A stretch of 64,000 bases of DNA, taken from assembly GCA_016717205.1 (NCBI GenBank), contig JADKGC010000006.1, positions 124,001-188,000 of the forward strand, written 5' to 3'. Shown in pieces: positions 43,742 to 52,983 of this stretch (the first letter of the stretch is position 1; each line of letters opens with the position of its first letter). A program made the position numbers and the translations under genes. This DNA comes from Candidatus Flexifilum breve (GTDB lineage: Bacteria; Chloroflexota; Anaerolineae; Aggregatilineales; Phototrophicaceae). A model generated the notes under the pieces. The model saw only the letters and a program-made list of their open reading frames with translations. It was not told where the DNA came from and searched no databases.

Positions 43742-44815
43742 TTAGGGGCCGGTGCTGATGGTCGACGCCGCGCTAAAAATTAACTGCTGATCGTCGCCAT
43801 AGGTGATGATGATCTGATCATCCGCCTGTTCAAAGCCTGTCGCCGCGCTCAGGGCGGCATAGAACAGGGCTTCCTGCTCCATGAGACCCGTTTCCGTGCA
43901 CGCGCGTTCGGTGGTGACGAGTTCGCCGAAGCTGATGGCCTGATCGTCGACTGTATAGCTGCCGCTGAACTGGTTGCAGCCGCCTGACCCGGCTACGCGT
44001 GCTTCATCAGTGAATTCCAGCGTGACCGTGCCGCTGACCGCCGTGCCATCCAGTGACTCGAGCTGCCACGCGGTTTCAGCGAGATTTTCCATAAGCTCAA
44101 AGCGCAGCATGCGCCCGTCGTTGGCGATGATGGTTAGGTGATTGTCGGTGATCGTATAGTTCGCCGCGGCTGCCAGAATGGTGAAATAGCCGTTTTCTTG
44201 CGCGTTCCCGTCAGCATCAACACAGGCGCGGCGCGTGCTCATCAGTGGGGCGAACGCGAGCTGATCGCCGTTCACCGTGAACTCGGTATTGAAAGTGTTG
44301 CAACCGCCATTGCCGTGCGCAGTGCCATCCTCTGCGAATTCCAAGGTGAGCGGTTCGTCACCGCGCACTTCCGCGCCGTCCAGCCAGATCAACTGCCAGG
44401 CCGTACTCGGTAGGGTGGGCAAGGCGGTGAACACGAGTTCACCATCAGCCGAAGTCAGCACAAGTTCGCCGTCACTGAGCTCGTACTGGGTAACAGTCTG
44501 CAGCGCGGCGAAGTACGCGACTTCATAGTCGAGCAGATCGCAGGCCATCAAGGTGCTGACGATATCCGTGAGCTGGAGTGCTGACCCGTCGACGGTATAG
44601 GTCGCGCCGTAGCCGTTGCAGCCGCCCATGCCGCTTGCCTGAGCGGCGTCGTCAAAGAGCAGCGTGATGTAAGCTTCTTCCGGCAGCGGCGTCCCGGCCA
44701 TTGAGACGAGCTGCCACTGGGTTCCAACGAGATCGTCACTGGGTTGAGCCGACACCGCCGCAACCCCGAGCATCAACAGCCCAATCAGAATGAGCCTGAA
44801 CACAATTGAACGCAT
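43742..44815 (-). CDS. Secreted protein with three META domains (HslJ-like)
   Basis: 357 residues from the ATG at 44815, with GGGAG six bases upstream. After a signal peptide (cut near VSAQ) three META domains follow, each starting with W-Q-L and holding a GxGGCN motif: WQLVSMAG/GMGGCNGYGATY, WQLIWLDG/GNGGCNTFNTEF and WQLESLDG/GSGGCNQFSGSY. Each also has a conserved ACD or AC site (LMACD, RRACVD, ERACTE). META domains occur in HslJ and in secreted proteins linked to stress or adhesion; function is unclear. Single-domain forms are most usual. Confidence 0.88.
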   Translation of the reverse strand: MRSIVFRLILIGLLMLGVAAVSAQPSDDLVGTQWQLVSMAGTPLPEEAYITLLFDDAAQASGMGGCNGYGATYTVDGSALQLTDIVSTLMACDLLDYEVAYFAALQTVTQYELSDGELVLTSADGELVFTALPTLPSTAWQLIWLDGAEVRGDEPLTLEFAEDGTAHGNGGCNTFNTEFTVNGDQLAFAPLMSTRRACVDADGNAQENGYFTILAAAANYTITDNHLTIIANDGRMLRFELMENLAETAWQLESLDGTAVSGTVTLEFTDEARVAGSGGCNQFSGSYTVDDQAISFGELVTTERACTETGLMEQEALFYAALSAATGFEQADDQIIITYGDDQQLIFSAASTISTGP

Positions 44816-44902
44816 GCTAATCTCCCACTTGCCAACAATATGCAATAGAGACGTCGCGGCTGGGTGATTTGTTCCGAATCTGGTCGAAGCGTAGGGGAAA
44901 TG

Positions 44903-44937
44903 AAAACACGGGATGCAGTGGCTGCACCCCGTGTTTT
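44903..44937 (-). terminator. Intrinsic terminator of the CUT2 ABC operon
   Basis: On the minus strand ACACGGGGTGCAG pairs with CTGCATCCCGTGT around CCA and is followed by TTTTC. It lies about 25 bases after the binding-protein stop. The plus strand is also T-rich after the stem, so it may work both ways. Confidence 0.8.
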
Positions 44938-44961
44938 GTCGCCTAACGGAGGATTGTCAGA

Positions 44962-46152
44962 TTAGAAGTCGAAGTCGCCGATGTTCTCTTCGGTGTAAAC
45001 GAAGGGCAGGCCGAGGAGGATTTCGCTGCCATTGACGACCTGCAGCGTGCCCAGACGGCCAGATTCGAGGCTGGTGCTTTCCGGGGTCAATTCGCCATCG
45101 ACGATGGCGCGCATGGCGTAGACTGCCGCGTAACCAAGGTCAATCGGGTTCCACAGCACGACCGATTCGACGCAGCCATTCTCAACAAACGGCTTCATCT
45201 GGTTCGGGGTGCTCAGACCGACGATCGAGACCGCGCTGTCCGCATCCGGAGCGCCGACGCCGTCCGCCGCATCGTCGGGCGTGCAGAGCGAAGCCTGCTG
45301 GACCGCATCCGCCGCGCCGGGGAACGCCACCGACGACATACCGAACACGCCATCGAGTTCCGCGCCGTACTTCTGGATGAGGGCCTGCGTCTGCTGGAAG
45401 GCCAACTGCTGATCTTCCTGCGATTCAACGGTTTCCAACCAGGTCAGGGTCGGGTAGCAGTGGGCAATGTACGCCTGCATTTCGGCGATCCACCGCGCCT
45501 GATTCGGGGCGGTGAAGCTGCTGGTCACAATGGCGAACCGGCCTTCCGCGCCGATTTCCGCGACCATGCTGTCAACCATCGACTTGGCGATGCCGTTGAA
45601 TTCCGCCTGATTCACGAACCATTCGCGCGCATCGGGTTCGCTGCCGGCATCATAGCCGACCACGTGAATACCTTGAGCCAGCGCATCGCGCAGCGTGGGG
45701 CTGATCGCGACCGGGTCATTCGCCGCAAACAGGATGCCATCGACGCCCTGCGTGATATAGCGTTCGAGGAATTCGATCTGCTGGACGATGTCGCCTTCGG
45801 TCGGGCCGTCGGTCGTTACCGTCACGTTGCCCAGTTCTTCGGCGGCCTGCTGCTGACCAAGCGTGGTCGCATTGAAGTAGCCAATCCCGATGAGCTTCGG
45901 CACGTCGATCAGGGTGATCGGCTGGCCAGCGAGATCCGGCGCGCCTTCCGTGGCGCCACCGTTGTATTCAGGGGCGGCCATGGGTTCTTCGGTCATGCCT
46001 TCCATTTCGACCGGGGTCACGCCTTCGGGGCAATCCAACGGATGCGTCGGGGCGTCATCGGCGCCGACCCAACGTTCTTCCTGCGCGAAAGTCGGCGCGC
46101 TGAGTGCGAGCGCCAGAACGACCACCACTACCAGAATAAACAGCTTCTTCAT
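44962..46152 (-). CDS. CUT2 sugar ABC transporter substrate-binding protein (RhaS/LsrB-like)
   Basis: 396 residues. Sec signal peptide cut near TFAQ/EERW, then an unusual 50-residue acidic, Met- and Pro-rich linker before the periplasmic-binding fold. The fold has KLIGIGYFNATTLGQQQAAEELG, GILFAANDPVAISPTLRDAL and VVGYDAGSEPDAREWFVNQA, all typical of the rhamnose/autoinducer-2 receptor group. Several Cys could form disulfides. It is the last gene of an operon ordered ATPase, permease, permease, receptor, the same order as rha and lsr operons. No rhamnose or autoinducer-2 catabolic genes lie nearby, so the ligand is open. Confidence 0.88.
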   Translation of the reverse strand: MKKLFILVVVVVLALALSAPTFAQEERWVGADDAPTHPLDCPEGVTPVEMEGMTEEPMAAPEYNGGATEGAPDLAGQPITLIDVPKLIGIGYFNATTLGQQQAAEELGNVTVTTDGPTEGDIVQQIEFLERYITQGVDGILFAANDPVAISPTLRDALAQGIHVVGYDAGSEPDAREWFVNQAEFNGIAKSMVDSMVAEIGAEGRFAIVTSSFTAPNQARWIAEMQAYIAHCYPTLTWLETVESQEDQQLAFQQTQALIQKYGAELDGVFGMSSVAFPGAADAVQQASLCTPDDAADGVGAPDADSAVSIVGLSTPNQMKPFVENGCVESVVLWNPIDLGYAAVYAMRAIVDGELTPESTSLESGRLGTLQVVNGSEILLGLPFVYTEENIGDFDF

Positions 46153-46280
46153 GTCCTGTGTTCTCCTTAATGCACTAAATCACTAACTTGCTGCGATGCG
46201 AATTTCAGATAGTCCTGCCTTACCCTTGGTTCTCCGCACCACCCCCTTTCGGGAAGCTCTCGCTTGTGTCCGACTCGGCG

Positions 46281-47285
46281 CTATTTGTTCGCCGTTAGTC
46301 TTACCTGCAGCCACTGGAATAAGTTATTGAGCAGAATCGCCGCGATCAGCACGAGACCGATGAGGATCGAGGTCGCATCGCCGCGCACGCCTGCCAGCAG
46401 TAAACCATTCTTCAATACCTGAATGAGGATCAAGCCCAGCAGTGTGCCGCCGATGCCACCGGATCCGCCGAAAATGCTCGTGCCACCCAGCACTACCGCG
46501 GCAATCGCGTCGAGTTCCATGCCGGAACCCATATCGCTGCGCGTAGTGGTCACGCGGCTGACGAACACGACCGCCGCCAGCGCGGAGGCGAAACCGCTGA
46601 AAATATAGATCAGCCACTTGTTGCGGTTGACGGGAATCCCCGCAAAGCGTGACGCGAGTTCATTGTTACCCATCGCATACAGCGACCGCCCGAAGATGGT
46701 GCGTGAGAGCAGCAGCCACGTGAAGATGATGCCGACGAGCAAAATCCAGATTTGCCACGGCGCCCCTAAGAACTCTCCGCGCCCAATTTCGAGGAACCAA
46801 TCCGGGAAACCTCGTGCCGAGCGGGCTTCGCTGATGCCGAGCGCCAGACCGCGATACAGCGCGAGCGTCGCCAGCGTTGTGATCAGTGGGGGCACGCCAA
46901 TGCGCACGATGAAAAAGCCGTTGACTGCGCCACCGATAATGCCGCACACCAGCGCGGCGACGATGGCGATCTCCAGCGGCCAACCCGAGTCTTGCCAGAG
47001 GAAGCCGAGCACAATCGCGCTCAGGCCGAAGATGCTGCCCACGCTCAAATCGATGCCGCCCGTGATGATGATGAGCGTCATCGGCAGCGCAATGAGCGCC
47101 GTTTCGAAGATCAGCGAGATTTCGCGGCTCAGGTTGCGCGCGGTCAGAAAGCGCTCGTTCGCGCTCGCCAGCACCAGCACCGCAATCACGGTGATGACGA
47201 GCAGAATTGTTTCTTGGGCGAGCAACCGCGTAATGATCGCATTGCGGCGTTCGTGCTGTTCTGTCGAGTGTTCAATCGCAGCCAA
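46281..47285 (-). CDS. CUT2 sugar ABC transporter permease (second)
   Basis: About 334 residues. The start is TTG at 47285, seven bases after a strong AGGAGG; the frame runs upstream to 47828 but that part lies within the other permease gene and is not protein-like. About ten membrane helices, with ITGGIDLSVGSIFGLSAIV, NELASRFAGIPVNRNKWLIY and VVLGGTSIFGGSGGIGGTLLG, the signatures of BPD_transp_2 permeases such as RhaQ, LsrD and RbsC. Confidence 0.9.
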   Translation of the reverse strand: MAAIEHSTEQHERRNAIITRLLAQETILLVITVIAVLVLASANERFLTARNLSREISLIFETALIALPMTLIIITGGIDLSVGSIFGLSAIVLGFLWQDSGWPLEIAIVAALVCGIIGGAVNGFFIVRIGVPPLITTLATLALYRGLALGISEARSARGFPDWFLEIGRGEFLGAPWQIWILLVGIIFTWLLLSRTIFGRSLYAMGNNELASRFAGIPVNRNKWLIYIFSGFASALAAVVFVSRVTTTRSDMGSGMELDAIAAVVLGGTSIFGGSGGIGGTLLGLILIQVLKNGLLLAGVRGDATSILIGLVLIAAILLNNLFQWLQVRLTANK

Positions 47286-47296
47286 GATGCAGCCTC

Positions 47297-48307
47297 CTAT
47301 TTCTTGCCGTATGTCTGGCGGCGACGACGGTAGAGATCGACCAGCACGGTGAACAGGATGAGCACACCCTGCACCGCTTGCTGCCAGTACTGGCTGATGT
47401 TCGCGAAAATCATCGCGTTCGGGATCACATGGATGAGGAGCGCACCCAGCGTGCTGCCGATCACCGTGCCCGTGCCACCGAGGATGCTCACTCCGCCGAC
47501 GACTGCCGCCGTGATGATGAGCAGTTCGAGGCCGGAGGGCACAGTCGACTGGATAGCGCTGAACTGCGTGGCGAACATCATCGCCGCGAAGCCGACCATC
47601 AGACCGTTGAGCATGAAGACCTGCATCAACACGCGCTTTTCGCTGATACCGCTGAGGCGCGCCGCCTCTTTGTTGCCACCAACCGCGTAGATCGCGCGGC
47701 CTGCGGGTGCATACCGCAGCCATAGCCCGGCGATGATCGTCAGGATGACCATGAAGATCACCGGGACCGGGATACCGAGCACGTTCTGCTGCGCCAGCAT
47801 GAACTCGCGGGGGAGGTCGTAAATCCACTCACCGCCCGTCCACAGGATCAGGCCGCCGCGCAAGATGCTCGTCATGCCGAGCGACACGACAATCGCGGGC
47901 ACGCGCAGGTAGGCGACGATGAAACCGATTACGGCTTCGACTAACACGCCGACAAAGATCGGGATGATATACGCCCAGCCGATCCAGTAGCCGCCCTCTG
48001 CCGCGCCGACCGCTAACCGCCCACCGATGGTCGCCAGTAGGCCGATCAGCGCGCCGACCGAGATGTCGATGTTGCCGCTGATGATGACCATCGCCATACC
48101 GATGGCCGCAATCGCGATGTAGCTGCTGTTGTTGAGGATATTGCTGATATTGGTAGCCGACATGAAATTCGGGTTGATCAGGCTGACGACCGCGCCGAGG
48201 ACAATGATCGAAATCGCCAGCACGCTTTCCTGCGTCACCCAATTTGTCGCCCGCGCCCGCCGGTCTGTGGTTTTAGACACCGCTGCCGTTCCCGACAATG
48301 AAGCCAT
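47297..48307 (-). CDS. CUT2 sugar ABC transporter permease (first)
   Basis: 336 residues of the same BPD_transp_2 family: IISGNIDISVGALIGLLATIGG, NKEAARLSGISEKRVLMQVF and VVGGVSILGGTGTVIGSTLG. It forms the channel heterodimer with the next gene, 11 bases downstream. The two are paralogous but well diverged, as in RhaP/RhaQ and LsrC/LsrD. Confidence 0.9.
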   Translation of the reverse strand: MASLSGTAAVSKTTDRRARATNWVTQESVLAISIIVLGAVVSLINPNFMSATNISNILNNSSYIAIAAIGMAMVIISGNIDISVGALIGLLATIGGRLAVGAAEGGYWIGWAYIIPIFVGVLVEAVIGFIVAYLRVPAIVVSLGMTSILRGGLILWTGGEWIYDLPREFMLAQQNVLGIPVPVIFMVILTIIAGLWLRYAPAGRAIYAVGGNKEAARLSGISEKRVLMQVFMLNGLMVGFAAMMFATQFSAIQSTVPSGLELLIITAAVVGGVSILGGTGTVIGSTLGALLIHVIPNAMIFANISQYWQQAVQGVLILFTVLVDLYRRRRQTYGKK

Positions 48308-48316
48308 GCTTAAATC

Positions 48317-49837
48317 CTAATCTAATGACACGACGTCTGCTTTTGCCGCCATCATCGCTCCGGCGATGCGTTCTTGTGTTGCTTGCGCACGCGGATACTC
48401 GGCGATGATTTTCCCCTCGCGCATGACCATGACGCGGTCGCTCATGCCGAGGATTTCCGGCAGTTCGCTGCTGATCATCAGGATGGCGATACCTTGCTTG
48501 GCTGCGAGTTCGCTCATCAAGCGGTGGATTTCGGCTTTCGCCCCGACATCCACGCCGCGCGTAGGCTCATCGACGATGAGGATCTTCGGCTGACTGGCGA
48601 GCCATTTGCTGACGACAACTTTCTGCTGATTGCCGCCGCTCAGCTTGCCGACGATCTGTTCCGGGCTGTACGCGCGAATGTTGAGCATGTCAATCGATTT
48701 GCGCGCGAGTTTCTTCTCCGCGCCGAACTTGATAAATCCGCCCGTTGACATCAGCTTGAGAATCGCCATCGACATGTTTTCGCGAATGGTCATGGCGCGC
48801 ACCAACCCTTGCGTGCCGCGATCTTCGGGCACATAGGCGATGCCCAGCTTGATCGCGTGAGCGGGGTTGCGGATGCTCACCTTCTTGCCAAACACGCGGA
48901 TTTCACCGCTCTGCGCGGGCAGCATACCGAACAGACACTGCGCGAGTTCGCTGCGTCCGCTGCCGACCAGCCCCGCCAACCCGACGATTTCGCCCGCGTG
49001 CAGGTCAAAGCTGACGCCGCGGGTGTAGGGCGCACGTTCGAGGTCGCGCACTTGCAAGACCGGTTCGCCGATTTGGGATTCCAGCTTGGGGAACAGGTTG
49101 TCGATGGTGCGCCCGACCATGCGTGAAATCAGCGCGGATTCGGTCGTGTCCTTGACGGGCTGCGTGTCAATGTAGTGACCATCGCGCAGCACGGTCACGC
49201 GGTCGGCCAGTTCGAACACTTCCTGCAAACGGTGGCTGATGTAGATAATAGCGACGTTGCGCTGGCACAGCAGGCGCACGATCTCAAACAAGCGGCTGAC
49301 ATCGGTTTCGGTGAGCGCAGCGGTCGGCTCATCCATAATGAGCACGCGCGCGTTGATCGACAGGGCTTTGGCGATTTCGACGCGCTGGCGGTTGCCGACA
49401 TTGAGCGACCCGACCTTGCGGCGCACATCCAGATCATCAATATTGAGCGATTCCAGCGTTGCCTGCGCCCGCGTCTGCATCGTATTCCAGTCGACTGCGC
49501 CGAAGCGATTGCGCGGCGCATGCCCCATGAAGATGTTTTCGGCGACGGTCAGTTCCGGATAGAGGCTGAGTTCCTGATAGATCGTGGCGATCCCGGCGTT
49601 CTGCGCTTCGCGCGGGTTGTTGAAGCTGACGGGTTTACCATCCAGCAATATAGAACCGGAGTCGGGTTTGTGCACACCGCTGAGAATCTTGATGAGCGTC
49701 GATTTCCCCGCGCCATTTTCGCCGAGCAGAGCATGGACTTCGCCGGGACGCACATCAAACCGCACATCACTTAAGGCTTTTACACCGGGAAAGTGCTTGC
49801 TAATCCCAGTGAGTTCGAGAATGGGTGTATCGGACAT
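48317..49837 (-). CDS. CUT2 sugar ABC transporter ATPase with two nucleotide-binding domains (RbsA/RhaT-like)
   Basis: 506 residues. Domain 1 has Walker A GENGAGKSTLI, the signature LNVGNRQRVEIAKAL (standing in for LSGGQ) and Walker B VLIMDEPTAAL. Domain 2 has GLVGSGRSELAQ, an atypical Walker A as usual in this family, KLSGGNQQKVVVSKWL and ILIVDEPTRGVDV. Energises the two permeases. First gene of the operon, with a near-consensus promoter at 49894-49922. Confidence 0.93.
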   Translation of the reverse strand: MSDTPILELTGISKHFPGVKALSDVRFDVRPGEVHALLGENGAGKSTLIKILSGVHKPDSGSILLDGKPVSFNNPREAQNAGIATIYQELSLYPELTVAENIFMGHAPRNRFGAVDWNTMQTRAQATLESLNIDDLDVRRKVGSLNVGNRQRVEIAKALSINARVLIMDEPTAALTETDVSRLFEIVRLLCQRNVAIIYISHRLQEVFELADRVTVLRDGHYIDTQPVKDTTESALISRMVGRTIDNLFPKLESQIGEPVLQVRDLERAPYTRGVSFDLHAGEIVGLAGLVGSGRSELAQCLFGMLPAQSGEIRVFGKKVSIRNPAHAIKLGIAYVPEDRGTQGLVRAMTIRENMSMAILKLMSTGGFIKFGAEKKLARKSIDMLNIRAYSPEQIVGKLSGGNQQKVVVSKWLASQPKILIVDEPTRGVDVGAKAEIHRLMSELAAKQGIAILMISSELPEILGMSDRVMVMREGKIIAEYPRAQATQERIAGAMMAAKADVVSLD

Positions 49838-49854
49838 TAACGACGCTCGTTTTC

Positions 49855-49922
49855 AATGAACTTCATTTTGGTTTCATTTACTTTCGGTGTTCAAAAATAA
49901 CGCGTCACGCGAGCGGTGTCAA
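49855..49922 (-). promoter_or_regulatory. Promoter and possible operator of the CUT2 operon
   Basis: On the minus strand TTGACA (49922-49917) and TATTTT (49899-49894) are 17 bases apart. Downstream lies the palindrome AATGAACTTCATT (49855-49867), close to further AATGAAA strings, a possible repressor site before the ATPase start at 49837. Confidence 0.65.
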
Positions 49923-49953
49923 GTTTGGGAATTGATTCACAATACTTTTTCCC

Positions 49954-51258
49954 TTACACCACCGCTGAATCGTTGGGGATGCTGACCTCCAATTCGCGAT
50001 AGGGGAGCTTGACCGTGAACGTCGTCCCTTGATCTTGAGCGCTGCAGCAGGTGATTTTCCCTTGGTGCAGATCGACCACCTGCTTGGCGATGGCCAACCC
50101 GAGCCCGGTTCCACTCACGCCGGCGGCGTTGGAAGCGCGATAAAACATCTCGAAGAGATGCGCCTGATCCGCTTCGGGAATGCCGATGCCTTGATCAGAG
50201 ATGCTGCATGTCAGGTCATCAGGCGTGTGCGTGAGTTCAATCGTGACGGTTGTGCCGTGCGGGGAATACTTGACGGCATTGGCGACCAAGTTAAGGAACA
50301 CCTGCCGCATGCGCTGTTTATCGAGCAGGGCGGGTGGAGGATCATCGCTGCGCATGCTGAACTGATGCTGGAAATTGGGCCGGCGCTGGAAGTCGTCAAT
50401 GATTTCCTGACAGACCGCAGTGAGGCTGGTCGGCTGCAAGGTCAGTTCAGTCTTGCCCATTTCGGTACGGGCGGCCTGAAGGAAATTCTCAACGATATCG
50501 GTTAGGAACATGACTTGATCGGCGATATCCCGCAGGCGTTGATCGAGCTGTTCGGCAGTCAGACGATCACGGTAATGGTGAATCAGCTCGGTTGCGCTGA
50601 GGATCGACGCCAGTGGGGTGCGGAATTCGTGCGCGGCCATGGAGACAAAGCGTGCCCGCAGGTCGACCAGTTCCCGCTCGGCCTTGAGCGCCTGTTCTAG
50701 CTTGAGCTCGGCGCGCTTGCGTTCGGTGATGTCGCGCGAAATGCCGACGATGCCGATAATATCGCTCTCAACATTCCGCAGTGGCACTTTGGTGACGGAG
50801 TGCCATAACGGACGACCATCCTCTCCAACGAACTCCTCGATCCGGTCGATGAGCGGTTGTCCGGTTGTCAGCACCTGATGATCGTCCGCATGGAAGAGTT
50901 GGACGGCCTCAGGGGTTGTGAATTCTGAAGCGGTATGTCCGACCAGCTCCTCCGGATGTCGTTGGGTAAATGCCTGGGCGTGCGCCACGTTGTTGAGCAA
51001 GTAGCGGTGTTCGGTATCTTTCACAAAGATGTAATCGGGCATGCTGTCGATGAGGGTACGCAGCAGATTGCGCTCTTCGGCCAGCGCGGTGATCGAGGTT
51101 GGGTTGCCCAGTTGGGTCTCAAGTTCACGAACGCGCTGTTCCAGCTCTGCGTTCCGACGTCGTTCATGTTCCAGTTCAGCTTCAAGCTGCTGTTGATGTT
51201 GCTGCGGTTCGCTTGCGCTTTGCGACATCATGAATACGCCAGTTACATCTGAGTTCAA
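49954..51258 (-). CDS. PAS-containing sensor histidine kinase
   Basis: 434 residues, no membrane helix. A coiled coil (about 18-50), a PAS domain with PAC tail (about 65-175; DSMPDYIFVKDTEHRYLLNN, GIVGISRDITERK), then HisKA with FVSMAAHEFRTPLASIL and a HATPase with NLVANAVKYSP, SDQGIGIP, and GTGLGLAIAKQVVDLHQG. A soluble PAS kinase suggests a cytoplasmic signal such as redox or a small molecule. TTG at 51258 has GGAG five bases upstream; ATG at 51231 or 51228 are alternatives. No response regulator lies beside it. Confidence 0.9.
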   Translation of the reverse strand: MNSDVTGVFMMSQSASEPQQHQQQLEAELEHERRRNAELEQRVRELETQLGNPTSITALAEERNLLRTLIDSMPDYIFVKDTEHRYLLNNVAHAQAFTQRHPEELVGHTASEFTTPEAVQLFHADDHQVLTTGQPLIDRIEEFVGEDGRPLWHSVTKVPLRNVESDIIGIVGISRDITERKRAELKLEQALKAERELVDLRARFVSMAAHEFRTPLASILSATELIHHYRDRLTAEQLDQRLRDIADQVMFLTDIVENFLQAARTEMGKTELTLQPTSLTAVCQEIIDDFQRRPNFQHQFSMRSDDPPPALLDKQRMRQVFLNLVANAVKYSPHGTTVTIELTHTPDDLTCSISDQGIGIPEADQAHLFEMFYRASNAAGVSGTGLGLAIAKQVVDLHQGKITCCSAQDQGTTFTVKLPYRELEVSIPNDSAVV

Positions 51259-51329
51259 CCTAACTCCATTGTAACGCCATCCTTGAATTTCGCTTAATAC
51301 AGTCTTGAGGTCTGCGTGATTTCAATAGA

Positions 51330-51363
51330 AAAGCCGACCGCTGAGTGAGTGCAGCGGTCGGCT
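51330..51363 (-). terminator. Intrinsic terminator of the NTF2-like gene
   Basis: GCCGACCGCTG and CAGCGGTCGGC form a perfect 11-bp stem with an 8-base loop, followed on the minus strand by TTTTC. It lies about 30 bases after the stop at 51393. Confidence 0.85.
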
Positions 51364-51392
51364 CTTAATTTCGACGTTGATTGCGGGATCGC

Positions 51393-51761
51393 TTAGTTCT
51401 GGGCGTGCGGCGTGAACCCGAGCAGCCCGGTGAAGTGATGGGCAATTTTGCCGTCGCGCAGCACGAACACATCGTAGACGCGCGCAATGCCGCCCGCCGT
51501 TTCGACAGTCGCTTCGAAGAAGATGCTGCTGTTGCCTTCGGTGTACTTGTCGGTCGAAATCAGCTTGATATAGCCGAGATTCGCGATGTAGCCCTTAAAA
51601 TATTCGACGAGCGCCGGAGCGCCGACGATATGATTGGTGAAGCTCAGCAGTTCGGCATCCTCGGTGTACTGGTTGGCGATCAGGCCGACGGCATCATTGT
51701 TGGCGAGAAACTCGATCTGGCGTTCGTAAAACGCTTTGAACTTGGCAGGTGCTTGGCTCAT
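51393..51761 (-). CDS. SnoaL/NTF2-like fold protein
   Basis: 122 residues from the ATG at 51761, nine bases after GGAGGAG; a longer frame to 51866 lacks support. The cone-shaped alpha+beta fold is suggested by FYERQIEFLANNDAVGLIANQYTEDAEL and the closing strands VYDVFVLRDGKIAHHFTGLLG. Such proteins include polyketide cyclases, isomerases and hydrolases of small hydrophobic substrates, or simple ligand binders. No specific function can be given. Confidence 0.8.
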   Translation of the reverse strand: MSQAPAKFKAFYERQIEFLANNDAVGLIANQYTEDAELLSFTNHIVGAPALVEYFKGYIANLGYIKLISTDKYTEGNSSIFFEATVETAGGIARVYDVFVLRDGKIAHHFTGLLGFTPHAQN

Positions 51762-51938
51762 GGTGTCGTTACTCCTCCGGGCTACGTCAATCTCAGAGTG
51801 AATTATAGCCAGATTCGCCGTGCCCGTACATCCAACCAATGGCGGATAGCCTGACTGGACGGACAAACCTGTGCTTGCTCAGTTAGTTAACTTGAATATA
51901 ATGTCAAATGTAATGAATAGGGCTGGTGAGTGACGTGT

Positions 51939-52451
51939 ATGGCGAAGCACTTGACCTCTGGGATTCGGCGCGTTGGGGATCTGGAACTGGGGCAGGATCT
52001 CGACTTTCAGCGGCGCTCGTGGCGTATTGAACGGGTTGGCTGGGGGGTGATGCTGCTGATCGTGGTCGCTGCGCTGCTTGGATTATTCGGCGGTGACGCC
52101 GTGCTGAATCAGGCGGCGCTTGGCGCCATCGATTCCGGACTGCGCGTCCAGTACCATCACGTTGGCCGCGTCCTTGATCCAACGCATCTGCGTGTCGAGC
52201 TCGACGGCAGCGGCCGTTTATGGCTGGCGAATTCGTTTCTGGAACGCGTCCTGATCGACGAGATCATCCCGGAGCCGGAACAGATGATCGCCGGAGAGGA
52301 GCGCACCACGTTTGTGTTTGCGCTGGCCGAAGCGGACGCCGCGGGCACTGTGCTGATTTACTACAAGCCGCAGCGCATCGGTCCGCTTTCCGGGCAGATC
52401 GGGGTGGAGGGCGGCGACAGCTACGACTTGCACCAGTTTATCTTTCCTTAG
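51939..52451 (+). CDS. Conserved-looking single-pass membrane protein upstream of a YetF-like gene
   Basis: About 170 residues from the ATG at 51939, eight bases after GGTGAG; a GTG at 51930 is the alternative. One membrane helix (about residues 33-52, GVMLLIVVAALLGLFGG) separates a short cytoplasmic start with DLELGQDLDFQRRSWR from a beta-rich outer domain. Family not recognised. It lies nine bases before the YetF-like gene, so the two probably act together at the membrane. Confidence 0.7.
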   Translation: MAKHLTSGIRRVGDLELGQDLDFQRRSWRIERVGWGVMLLIVVAALLGLFGGDAVLNQAALGAIDSGLRVQYHHVGRVLDPTHLRVELDGSGRLWLANSFLERVLIDEIIPEPEQMIAGEERTTFVFALAEADAAGTVLIYYKPQRIGPLSGQIGVEGGDSYDLHQFIFP

Positions 52452-52460
52452 GAGCGCAAC

Positions 52461-52916
52461 ATGGAAACGGTACTCCGGGCGGTCGTCGTTTACCTGCTGC
52501 TGCTGGTCGTCTTCCGTTTGAGTGGCAAACGATCGTTGGCGCAGATCACCTCGTTCGACTTTGTGCTGCTCCTGATCATTGGGGAGGCAGTGCAGCAGGG
52601 GCTGCTTGGCGAAGATTTCTCGCTAACGAGCGCGATGCTCATCGTGATCACGCTGGTAGGCATGGATATCGGTATTTCGCTGCTCAAGCAGCGGTCGCCG
52701 CGGATTGATCGCATCGTGGACAGCGTTCCGCTGGTGTTGGTCGAAGAGGGTAACCTCTATCACGAGCGTATGCACATGGCGCGCGTCGATCTCGAAGACA
52801 TCCTCGCGGCCGCGAGGGAGACGCAGGGACTCGAACGACTCGATCAGATCAAGTATGCGATTCTCGAACGCAGTGGCGGGATCAGCGTTATACCACAGCC
52901 GCAAGCGCCGAAATAA
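52461..52916 (+). CDS. DUF421 (YetF-like) membrane protein
   Basis: 151 residues. Three membrane helices in the first 75 residues include the family strings FRLSGKRSLAQITSFDFVLLL and IIGEAVQQGLLG. The C-terminal soluble domain has the usual PLVLVEEGNLYHERMHMARV and DLEDILAAARETQGLERLDQIKYAILERSGGISVIP. YetF proteins are linked to spore or membrane homeostasis in Bacillus, but their activity is unknown. Ends in a hairpin terminator at 52934-52964. Confidence 0.88.
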   Translation: METVLRAVVVYLLLLVVFRLSGKRSLAQITSFDFVLLLIIGEAVQQGLLGEDFSLTSAMLIVITLVGMDIGISLLKQRSPRIDRIVDSVPLVLVEEGNLYHERMHMARVDLEDILAAARETQGLERLDQIKYAILERSGGISVIPQPQAPK

Positions 52917-52933
52917 CGCGCACCCCACCCGGT

Positions 52934-52967
52934 TGCGGATCGGCGTGCAGCCTGCCAATCCGCATTT
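52934..52967 (+). terminator. Terminator after the YetF-like gene
   Basis: TGCGGATCGGC pairs with GCCAATCCGCA (10 of 11) around a 9-base loop and is followed by TTT. It lies between convergent genes. Confidence 0.6.
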
Positions 52968-52983
52968 GGTTGACGAGACGCAG

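Noticed and set aside
47286..47828. N-terminal extension of the second CUT2 permease
   Set aside because: It overlaps the other permease gene, is Arg/Pro/His-rich, and a TTG with strong AGGAGG at 47285 starts the conserved part.
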